Made by a program: the position numbers and the translations under genes. The notes under the pieces are model-generated. The model did not search any database. It was not told where the DNA came from and was given only the letters and a program-made list of their open reading frames with translations. Shown piece by piece: positions 12,877-24,800 of a stretch of 64,000 nt of DNA. The stretch comes from Phalacrocorax aristotelis (taxonomy: Eukaryota; Chordata; Aves; Suliformes; Phalacrocoracidae): assembly GCF_949628215.1 (NCBI RefSeq), contig NC_134277.1, forward strand, positions 60,977,918 to 61,041,917, written 5' to 3'. Numbering within the stretch: the first letter of the stretch is position 1; each line of letters opens with the position of its first letter.

Positions 12877-15800
12877 CTAGAAGGAAGCAAAACACATACC
12901 ATTTCATTGTTAGAATACAGTAAGAGCAGCCCTTATGATCTCCCCCAAGAAAGGGCAGAAGTACATCCTCCCACCAGGGAAAAAGCATTGCACCAGTAAG
13001 TGAGCTTACCTCTGCATGAAACGTAGGCTAGCTTGCTGGTGACCTTTTAGAACAATAACCTTGTGAAATATGGGCAATCTGTTTCACAATTCCCTAGAAC
13101 CTTTCTACCTCTTTTTATTGCTGTCCACCCACAACAGTTAGACAGTGATTTATTGTATTTGGGACTAGTATAAATTATCAGCTCACACTTCAAAGCTGCA
13201 AGAACATTTTAGGCTTGCCAAACATCCTCAGTTTTAGAATATAGCTAGATGCCACAGCATAGTCCAAGCAACAAAGTTAATGATCTGAGATAAAAAAAGG
13301 CAAGAAACATCCAGAAGCTTTAAGCCACAGAGCACTGTAAGGTTGCATGTATGAATTTATTGTAGTCGTTGCGTCAGGAAAAACTCTTTGAAGGGGAAAC
13401 AAAGCAAATGACTTAGAGAACCCTACTTTAGAAACTGTACCTTTTTTGAATGCCACCACAAATTGCCTGAGTACATCAGTGTCAAACTCTTCTGGCTCCA
13501 TGGCATATTTCTTGCCACCTTCATCCAAAATAGCGACGTTGACATCCTCTCCACTCTCAAGCAGGCCTAGATCTTTTATTTCAGAAGAATAATCTTCCTC
13601 ATCAGAAACAGCAAACACATATTCAGGGAAGTCTTTGGCTACTTCCAGGACTTTGCCTCTCCAGTACTGGGTAGCTGAAAAAACAGAACATGGGATTAGT
13701 AATTTCTGATTACTTACTGCTTGCTTCCTCCCAAAGTGGAGGAATGGTAAACTTAGCGATCTTACCAACACGATAGTCGAAACTAAAGTCTACAGAATAA
13801 TAGACAACCACTAGAGGACGCTTAGCATATCTTTTAGCATCATTGGAAGGCTTGCGATGACCAACTAGAGGCAAAGCATGTTTTACCACGTGCTGTTCAA
13901 TTTCTGAGCCATCTGTAGAGTCCTGATTAAAAAACATGCAGAAAAAATGGTCAGACAAATGGATTTAAGTGGCATTTCTGTTACATCTACTGAAAACCAA
14001 TATTGATGCATAAATGAGAAAGGGGCGTGTTATAAACAATGCTGTCACCATATTCTTCAAATCCTTGAGCACTAAAAATAGTTTGGTATTCTACCCTTAA
14101 ACTGAATATTATAATGATACATTATTATTTAAATACGTAACCTCTGGGTTAATTTCATAAAACATTCTCAAACAAAGCAATACCATTTCAGGGGACAAAT
14201 AGGTTGCCTCAAATATGTAGTGCAGTACTTCCAACAGGAAGAGGCCAACTGCTCATAAACGCAAAGAAAGAGAACCCTCAATTCGCACACAAACTTTCTA
14301 GCTTTGGATCAGCTACTCACTTTAAGATCCAAAACATGCATCTTGGCCTCGTGCTTTGACTGAAATTTTTCTGGCTGCATGACAACCAGTTTTCCTGGAG
14401 ATGCTTTCAATAGTTTTGCGATCTCATTGCTGAAGGTGTGATGGAACTTGTAATCTTCTCTTAAACTATTCGCTGAAAAATTAAGGTTAGGGAGAAGGAA
14501 AAGTCATCAAGAAGTGAACCAACAGCCTCCGACTGAAATCTTGAGACTGCACTGCAAGGAAGCTCTCCTCCCATTCTCAGTGGGACATGGAACAACCCAG
14601 AGTCTTGGAAAACATGCAAGAAGCATGTGAAGATACGTACAATTTGAGTAGCACTACTTGAATGTTGTTCAACAGCCCATCTACTTGATACGTTATTCTA
14701 CATATTAAAAAACCTTGAACACCTTCCAACACACATACAGTGAAACAGCTATTTGTTTATCAGTCTCCTACCTCTTGGCTTCCCACCAAGTAACAGAAAG
14801 TAGAGCTGGAAAGGAACTCACCTAGGTCACCTAGTCAATCTATTTGCTTTGGGGCAGCTTGGGAAACAGTTCTGTATCTTGCTATGCTGGAGCAACCAAA
14901 TCAGTTCCTAATCCAACTATAAATGACAGCAGCCTTAGAAGCAGGCATAGCCAGGGGGAGAATTGCCCACACTGCTCTCAAGGCTCCGGCAGAAACCAAA
15001 GGTGGCTGTGAGTAGTTCAATCATGTGAGACGCAGACTGATTAAAGGAACCAAGACAGTCCATGTGTCACGTCAAAGGGGTTTCTAAGAATAAACATTGC
15101 CAGGAGTAGTCTAAACTGATCCCATCCCAAACAAGTTCAGCAGAGTCCAGCCTCTGGAACTGTCAGATATGAAACAAGCAATAGCAGATGGCAAAGCTAG
15201 CAAGGCTTTAAGCCAAGAAGTTGCAATTTGTTCCTCAGCTAGGAATTTTCCCTCCTCTCTAGTTTGAATGTATTTAGGGACACAATATCAAAGAGGAGTT
15301 ATCTCCTATGACTGGCTGATATTTTAGTTGCAGCCTCAAAACCTGGTGTAAGCTTTTTTTCTTGAGTACAAGTAGATCACCACCCTTCAATCCCCTCTTA
15401 TTTCTCCCCAACCTCCCCCACTGAACTAAGAGCAGAAATAAAGGATCTCTCCATGCCCAAAGTCCTGGGCAGAATCTCAACAAAACATACATTTCATTAA
15501 TATTTTAAAACATTCTTTACCTGCTTCCTGATAGAGCTGATATGCTTTGTCATTCTCTCCACTAAAGACACCAATGATGATGATATCATCCCCATCCTTC
15601 AGAAATTCCTGTACCTGCTTGGTAGCCTGAATCTGTTTGGATGGAGGACCAGCCTGCTCAATCATGTAGTCAACAATACCTGTGAGAGAAACCCACCCCC
15701 AAAAAGTTGCTTAGAACATGTATCGAACTAAAAGGTTCAGGCATTCATTCTATGACACTGTTTAACACCACATTTCCCATGGACAACTTTCTGTGCAGCC

Positions 15801-18800
15801 TTCCCACGTTAACTGAAAGACCAAATCAACAAGACCCTCGGCCCATTTTTAAAGCTGCAGTTAAAGATACTCTATTTCAGGTTGGTTTCAGAAGAGGTGG
15901 TCAAGCATAAGTTCCACGGATATCAGCTGATCTTTTGAGTAACCCTCCTTTATGAAATTTCAGACCCTTCACTGTCTCCCAAACCTGTTATGAGCCAAAG
16001 TTCTACTTGGATAGTCTTAAGTCTTCCCTCTTATTGAAACCTAATACTGAGCACTTTGCCAGTCCTTATGGTACATTCCAGTGCCATTAAAGGCTGCCCA
16101 TTTACTCATACTGCCACTGCTTCACTATGTGTATTTAACTTACTTTATGTTAAAAGGAGCTCTTAGTACCACCATAAGATGTTATAAAGATTAGAATCAA
16201 ATTTATACTACTGGCCTATGTAGGTATGAACGCACATTTTCCAGGTTTCCCCAACTACCACTGCTACAATGTTAACAAGTCTGCAAGTCCTATAGATACA
16301 TCAAAACATTTGTGGTCAATCCCTCAGAAAATAAGAAAAAACAGAACTTGTAGTACCGTATTTTTCCCGTGGACCACTGTAGTCATAAGGTTTGCCCTTG
16401 CGGAAGATTTTCAGAGTTGGGTAGCCAGTAACATCAAACTTCTTTGCAAGCTCAGTTTCAGCAGTGGCATCAACTTTAGCCAGGGGAATAGGAGGTATGC
16501 GCTTGCTAAGCTCCTGGGCAGCCTTCTCGTATTCTGGAGCAAGCCTTTTGCAGTGTCCACACCTAGGGAAGGCAAGGGGAACTCAGTTTTACAAGCCATG
16601 AGTCCTGCTAGGTACCTTCTACCTCTGAAGTGGAAGAGTTACATGTTCCAGACTGGAGAAAGTAGAAATGGGGTAATTCAATCTACAGAGGACATTTCAG
16701 TTCAGGAAGACTTGTCTCTCCAGCCTGAACCTAGCCTCTATGTCTGGCCCCACATACATAATTTCATTTTTAGAGGCCATTTTTCAACTAAGGACCAACT
16801 CCCTTTGGTTTTCAGTATCTCTCAACATGTTCCCAAATTAGTAAATAAGGAGAATCTTCAGTCAAGTTTTGGAGCCCACCCCTTGCTGAGACACAGATCT
16901 AGTCTAGTTTTCAAGTGACTTGTAATGCCATCCTAGGTCCAGATTAGAAGTAAGGTAGACCAGAGCTACTCATACCTGAACAAGGCAAGCCTCTAAGAGA
17001 GGCATAACAGAAAACAGGTTCACCAAGCATGCTCAGGCCAGCTGTGCTAGGGAAGTACAGGCGACTGCCTTGTTGCTTACCATGGAGCATAGAACTCCAC
17101 CAGGATTATGTCAGCACTATTCACGATGTCATCAAAATTATCCTGGGTCAATACCAGGGTAGCTTCTGGTGGAGGGGTCCAACTGGGGTCGGCAATCTCC
17201 TTGACTTTGGCCAAAATTGCTGAAATTCAGTTCAATAGCCCAATCAGCAAGTTTGTATTATCATTACAGTAGCATATCGAATGCAAGAGTTGATATCAAG
17301 AATTTAAAATCAGAGTGGCAAGCATGGTCTTGGACCAAAGTTTACATCTCAAGCATACAGAAGAATACTTTCTTTATCAAGCTCCTTTATGCTTTACTTC
17401 ATCTTTGGTATTGGCAAGAAGGTCTTCTCTTAACCCCATAGAGCATCTTACTTATGCAGAACACAGATCTGTACTTTGCAGCACCCTAGCACATGAATTC
17501 CATCTCAAGAGAGACAGAAAAGGTAGTTTCCTCTCTGACTAAAGTTGGACACATTCATTAAGCAAGAAACAAGTGGTTTTATACACAGCCAAAATACAGA
17601 TCAGATGCCTCTTATTAGCTGATCCTTCAGCAAGCATGAGACTACCTCCTCTTCTAGTCAAGTAATTTCTAGAAACCTTCCATCAGTAACAGCACTACCC
17701 ACTACCTGCAAAGTTGTCCTCTAGCATACAGCCAACTGAGAAGACAGGCAAAATTTCAGCCTTCATAATATTATTCTGCTTAAGATAGAGTAACTTGAGA
17801 TGAGAGTCCTTAAAAATAGTCACATATACTACTTTGCTTTCTTACAGAGAACTGCAAAGTACTGGTGCTTACCATCTTCGGTCCGAGAACCGTCATAGTC
17901 AACAGGTTGGCCTTTTTTCAGGATTTTGATGGTTGGGTAGCCACTGACATCAAAACGACTTGCTAGCGAAGTAGCTGCAGTAGCATCTATTTTGGCCACT
18001 GGAATAGGAGGGTCATTTTCCTTCAGAGTTTTGGCTATCTTTTCATATTCTGGAGCAAACTGCTTGCAATGCCCACACCTGTCAGAGGAAGACACAAGCA
18101 GATACATAAATGTACAAGAGACCCACAAGGCTATTTTGCTATTCTGCATTTCCAGAATGCCTTCTGACAGATGTTCATAACATCAACATAAGAACGTTTG
18201 TCTTGCTCTGTTTTCAGATCATGGAGAGATAGGGAGTAAGTGTACCTAACGTGCTGTTTGTTCAAATCCCAACTTTTTTTTTTCTTCATTCAAAAGGCAA
18301 CACATTTCCATATGCATTTTATAAAGCCATTGTAAAAAAATTTAAAAATTCCTTTTAAAACAAAATTGCAAACCTTGTACTATGCTTCTTCCTGGCCCCC
18401 CAAATATGGTCTTATTCAGACCAGCTTCTCCCTAATCCAGGTTCATCTTCTCTACCCAGCACCCTAAATTGAACTAAAGGGAAAAATGAACCAGTAGTTA
18501 AGGTGGCCTAATGAAATCCCACACCCACCATGGTATTGCAGCACCTGCTCTCTCTCTGGCCACACCAGAACTCTTTGGGAAAAGCAGAGGGTCCTGATGC
18601 AGAAGCTAGGACAACAGAGGATATCACCATAAGAAAAGCCAAATATAGCTTGATGAGCTGAAGATGAAACCAGGAAAATGAAGGAAAAAAAAAAAAAAAA
18701 AAAGAGGGAAAGTCACATAGCAGACAGCCTATACTCCTTAGCCTCTCAGCTGGCAGGAGGGGGAGTAGAAAAAAACAGAGAGGTGTTTAGTTTGTGATGA

Positions 18801-21800
18801 CCACATATCTTTCTGCTCAGATAAATTAAGCTACACGTTCAGTTTTCATGCAGGCAAACCACAGCTGCAGAAATAGTACCTACAACCACGCAGGTATAGG
18901 ATTCTCTGTAATGAGTGTGGCATTAATTAAAATACAACTCCACCTCAAGCAATATCATAATCTCCCCTCTATTCAAAGACTAGAAAAGGACAAGTGAGTA
19001 AGTTGTCTTTATATCACTAAGGAAGAGAGGTTCTGGCTGCAACACTAACTCAGCAATTTGACTGCAAACATATTCTAGTCTTGTTTTTCCCCACTAACTA
19101 TCCCTATTATTTTTGTCCATAAGAATGCAAGACAAGATACATTCTGGCCAAAATTCTTTGTCTCAGTTGTATGTAGGTAAATCCATTGTAGCTCCCCTGC
19201 GCACACTGGCATTGCTCTGTGTACCCTGGTATGCCTGCAGAATTATCATCATTAGGTAGATGCATGAGGCGCTATTTAAACTGATAATATGACCAAACTA
19301 TGTCCTTACTCACACCACACCCTTCTGGCAAGGACAGAGATTTGAACTTGAGAAGGTAAACCTTCAACCAATTCCCCTGCTAGGGAAGTCTCCTCCATTC
19401 CTTCATCTAAATAAGCAAATACACTAGTTCTCAGTGGGCCAGCAAAAGGACACAATAGCAGGCTGCAAGATCACACTGCGTGACTTCTCTGGAACTCACT
19501 GGGACCATCTCTGTTCCCTAACAGGCACAGAGCAGGGATGGAACCAGGGCTGTGCTTCCCTTGGCATGTGATTCCTCAGCATGACTCACATCTGTGGAGA
19601 AAGAACAGGCAGTTGCATGGTACAGGGGCAGGGAGAAGGGTACCTCCCACCACCAGAACCACCTCCTACCCTGGACTACGGCAGAGTCCAGTGCTTCTTC
19701 TGTAGGCAAGCTACTCCTAAATAATTTTTAAGATTGCAAACCAAGCTCACTTTTTAGGAGTGCGTGCTGTCAGAGAAGCCCCCAACAGCCACCCCATCCT
19801 GCACCTAAGGAAGTACCACAGGCTGTGAACCCACCATGGTGCATAGAACTCCAACAGCACAGTGTCCTTGTCTGCAGTAAAGGCATCAAAGTTTGCATCA
19901 TTCAAGACTAATATGCCATTTTCTTCTTTAACTTCAGAATCATCATCATCATCTTCATCATCTTTGTCATCATCATCACCTTCATCATCAGCTTCCTTTG
20001 TAAGAGATTCTGGAAAAGTAAAAGTGCAATATGGATTAGATTGTGTCAAGTTTAACATTAAAATAGCACTACCAGGTTACAGATGGATTAAGTATGTCCT
20101 GTGGTTAAAAAAAAAAAAAAATCAACACAGGCTAGCTCCTGCTTTACATATATCGACAGCTACCTCAGTCTGCAAAGAGTTGTGACTCTGATGTTTGCTT
20201 GGTACCATTTCATTGCTGTCCACACTATGCCAGCTAACAATATCAATATTTCAATGAAGTGACAACATGTATTTCAGTCTTCAGGGAAAACTGACAAAAT
20301 GGACACAACAAGAATCAATGCAGACCTGTGTGACAGTTGCTACCAAAGTCTGTTGGGTGTCTTGTTGAAATGTGGGAAGTGAGGCACCAGACATGTTTTG
20401 TTGGGCAAGAAGGGCACATATATGATACCTGAATTCAAACAGAAGCACTCTATCATGCAGCAAACCAGATGTCCTTCAAGCACAGCAACTTGTGTTTGGA
20501 AAAATTAGGCATCTTGTACCAAAAAAGCAGATGTTATGTGTCCCCAATACTTTCCTTGTATCCTTACTTGCCACACTTGTAACATAACTGCTATGCTCTG
20601 CCTGTGTGAAGGTCTAATACTACTACTGCTAAGGTGGTTTAGAGGCAGCACTTACAGATTATGCTTCTGTTCTTGACTGCTCAATCCCACCCCTGCCACC
20701 TCAATGTAACTGGCTTTCAGTTAAAGTAATATTTCAGTTATGCAATTCACCAAAAAGGTTTTTCACCCACAGGAGCATCATTCTGTTCTGGATCAGCACC
20801 AGGCTGCAGAGTGAGTGTAAAATCAAATAAGTAAATGACTGTCACAGAAGTCCTGTCTAAACCCACTTCCATGCATTTGGCAGATGCAAGGTTCTTTTCT
20901 GTAATAAATGGAGTGAAAAAGTCTTTCCAGAACTTTTGGGGAGGCCTTTGATTTAAGGAGACTGAAACCGCTAGTCCAGAACAGGCCTTTCAAGTAAAAA
21001 GCAGATCTGCTAAATTACCAAAGTTCGCACACGAGATCTGAAGCCAGGACATTTTAACTGGTTCAATCTTTGTTGGCTTGGAATCTGAGATGGTTTCTTT
21101 AACATTTGATCTTTCACATGTTCCCCTAAACTTTTTTTTAAAACTGCTACCATTCAAGGCAAGCAGGCCTTCCTGAATGACTTTAAAGGCATTTCAGCCA
21201 CTCAACAAGTCATGAAAATACCTCACCCCTAATGAAAACTATAACAATGAAGCTAAGGCCCTTTCAAATCACTGGAAGATCAGGATTACAAAAAAAAAAA
21301 AAAAAAAAGAGAGAGATTAAGGTTTCTTGTTCAAAACTGTTCTCAACTTTAATTGACTTTTTGACTAAGCTGACAAGAGTTACTACAGTATGGCAGCAGA
21401 CCATGTACATGTAAGTTACTTTTCAGAACAAGAATTCTGAAAATGCTCTGATTTCACCTGGAATTAGAAAGTCAATAATGATAAATATGTAGTATCCAGG
21501 TATGACAGAGTGATTAAAAACAAAACCCACTGTTCTCAGACCAACAGCAGACCATAGGTACAAGCTCACTGTGGACATAATGATGAGGCTGAATTGCAAC
21601 AGCCATTTTTCTATTAGAAGATGGTATTAAAAGAATAAGTCTATATGCTCTCAGAAAACCATATGCAGCCCTGGAGAGCACACATTAATTTTAATTAGAA
21701 GCCAACTTTATACACCACCAACATATTATAACTTCTGATGAGCAGAAAGATCACAGGATATCATTTATCACACAACAGTAGTCACCTGGATTAAGTTCCT

Positions 21801-24800
21801 TCAAAAACTATTACTGTTTCACCTGATCTATGAAGCAACTAAAAGCACTATTTGCAAGTGGACAATGCCTCCTGTGTTGCTGCCTCTGAACACTTGCAGT
21901 GAAAGGGCTGAAGTCTCAAACAACCTTGAAGCAAATCTACAGCAGCCATGTACCTACAGGACTGCACAGGTGAAAAAAAGCTAGTTTTCAAGGGCTTTCA
22001 GCAGTCAAAAATTCTGCTTACATGCATGCCCGGCAGTTTGGAGGGCTATGTTTCACTGCAGGGTGTTCGTGGTTGGTCTGTGTCCAAATTACCAGTGAGT
22101 TGTGCAATGCCCATTGCTTTTCCAAGCAAATAATTTCAGACTTGATTTTTCCTGACAAGAGAATTTGAGCAAAACTAGTCAGCCAGTTCTGCTCCTGCAT
22201 GTCTGAAACCAGCAGGCTACGACTCTCATTCCTGCTTACTACACTGACTATCCACCCCTGAGAGAAAAAGGCCACCACAGTTACCGTGGCATAGGCTCAG
22301 AGTTTAGAAAGCAGAGAACAAAGCATCACCTACAAAAACGTGCAGAAGTGGAAAATGTTACCACTAGATCTACCATCCATCACTGAAACAGTTTTGTATC
22401 TTTCACTGCAAGCACCTGTACATTTCACTGCAAGCGCCTGCCATCCTGAAACTTCCTTGACAGTGATACATTGTCATGGGCATTATAGATACCCACTACT
22501 TCCTCCTCGTTGGAGGTGGGAGGCAGGAGAGTAGCCTTAACAGGACTCCAGCTTTTCCCAACTGGCTTACAGAGGGCATGCATTTCGGGAAAAAGTTAAC
22601 CACACCTATAAAATTGTTCCTTAAGAGCACAGACTCACCCTCTGTAGACTCCAGTTTCACCGACACCTAGGGCTATCACAGCTGCCTGTAAAATCCCCTT
22701 TAGTGTTGGGACTGAAAGACCTGCTTCGAGGACATCACCAAGTATGAGAGAGGTAAGCTGGACTCTTTTCATTAAGAACAAGAAACTTGCCTTTGCATTA
22801 GTGATTTACAATCTGAATAGACTCATTCTGTATCTGTTATAACTGCGAGACCTGATATGGTAGAAGTAGCTAATAAATATTTGCATAAAACAGCTCATGA
22901 AAATAAAATAGTTGCACCCAAAGTGAAATGCCTTTGTTTCTTAAAGCTACTTGTGAAGCAGGTAGACAAACCAACAAGTGACAGTTGTGGCTAAAACCTG
23001 TCCCCTAGTAAAATACTTCATTTTACACCACCAGAGCATTTCCACAAACTTCAACACATTTTTACCTAAGCCAAAAATCACGATGAAGGTAAGTAACACT
23101 CATTTTAAGACTTCAGGTACATGACATTGGCTGGCAGGCCGTATTCAGGATGACAACTACTCTACGCAAAATTAATTCTTTTAGTAACTTCACTGAACTT
23201 TCAGCATTTATTGGAAGTCTGGCCTAGTGACTTTTTCTTAAGCTGCATCCAGACATCAATGACTTCTGGATTCTGCCTGAAAGCTTCCTTTTGAGCAGGG
23301 CACCGCAGTGTGCATTTCTCAACAGGATGAGCTCATTTTTCAGAAACACAGAAGTCAGGTCTTGTAATCACTTGCCAGGGCTTTCAATAGCCTTTTTCCG
23401 AGAGCAGTCTTCCTCAGCCTTTTCTGTAGTGGATCCTTTACATGACCCCTCCTTTTCTTTCATCAGGATCCAAAGGGCGTAACAGTCATTACCTAGGCTA
23501 ACCTTGCTGCAAGCATATTTTCCTCACTGCCCTGGTCAAACTTCTCTTCCAAAACCATACAGTGCAACAAGCCTGGTTTCATCTGAATTTTTCACTGTCC
23601 AAACAATCAATTTACATAAGGTTACTTGCTTGTTGCCAAGTAAATTTGTTCCACTTAATACAGGTCTGCATGTCAAGGGCACAAACGGAAATCCCTAACT
23701 ATGTGTATTTTTAAAGCAAAAACTTGGTGAAGTCTAGTACATGATTTATATACAATTTTGAGATACACAATAGAAATAGGAAAATGCAATGGATAAGTGT
23801 TCAGCTTGCACACAGTAGGAAAGACTTTCATCACCGTGCATCTTTGATCCTGAGAACCCATATAATGAAAAGAGCAGCACACATGGGAAATACTGATAAG
23901 AGCCTGGCCCACAAGAAGCTAAGCTACTGCTGCCAGCCACAGCACCCAGACTTTGCTGTAACATCGCAGGTGATACTTCATCATTTGAAGGTAGTAGGGG
24001 AAATCAATACTGGGTTTTGTCACATGCTATAAAGTGATGACAACTAAGCGTTCTAGCTAAAAGCAGAGAAACAGACATAATACAGAATCTTCCTGTAAAG
24101 CTTCCTGTAAACCTCTAAGCTGAAATACCTGTATCTCCTTATTGCAGATACTATATCCTACTAAAAAAAAATTTTGATCTTTATCCTACAGATCACAGCT
24201 GGTCACACAGATAAGGTACCTGACATAAATGCATTTCTTCAAGTTTCAGTGCCTGTTCACTGAGCATGAATTTGCAGGGCAGGAGTTCAGGAGGTCATCC
24301 ATAATCCTGTCTCCCTCAATGCCCTTTAATACTTAACATACAGCAGTGTGAACATAGAAAATATGAAAGATGTAGGATTTCTCAAAATCCACGTGAAAGA
24401 TGCTTGAAAACAAGGAAAAGAAGCACCTTCAAATGCCTGCCTCCTACGTACAGGTGCTAAACTTGGTAAGTCAGAGCAGCGTTGTTTCAGCTAATTTTGG
24501 AAAGGCACGCATCAGTGAAATCTAAAGACAATGGGAAGAAACACCAAGAAACTAGAGACACATGGCCTTCCTTCTAGGAAAATATAAACAATCAGTTTGA
24601 AACACACAGAACACCCAGATCCCCTGAACGAAGGGATAAGGAAAAGAGCACTCTGTTGGATAACGAAATTGCAAATTTACTTGCAATTTAAAAGTGAGTA
24701 ATTGCCGAAATGGTCAATTACTAGCTTTTAATTCCGTGTTTAGAAGAGGCGAGGCAGAGCTGCCGCGCAGAGGAGACACGAACAGCGCTGTGACAAGCAG

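Larger units (their letters stand above)
12877..17872 (-). other. PDIA4: PDIA4 introns 3-9
   Basis: These short introns are 653, 518, 677, 1048, 398, 91 and 564 bp, at 17220-17872, 16563-17080, 15680-16356, 14473-15520, 13923-14320, 13675-13765 and 12877-13440. All are GT-AG. Only intron 6 holds a possible repeat (an old CR1 tail). The span given also covers exons 4-9, which are listed separately. Confidence 0.9.

Noticed and set aside
12877-12988. Extension of PDIA4 exon 10 upstream to an ATG at 12986
   Set aside because: A clear CTTCTAG acceptor and the conserved FKKG/KLKP junction place the exon start at 12876; the open frame beyond is intron.
16226-16918. 230-codon plus-strand frame over PDIA4 exon 5
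   Set aside because: It is antisense to a conserved exon and both flanking introns, with no known similarity. The middle is open because of constraint on the sense codons.
18250-18285. TTCAAATCC box resembling a tRNA T-arm
   Set aside because: No matching D-arm, anticodon stem or acceptor stem around it.
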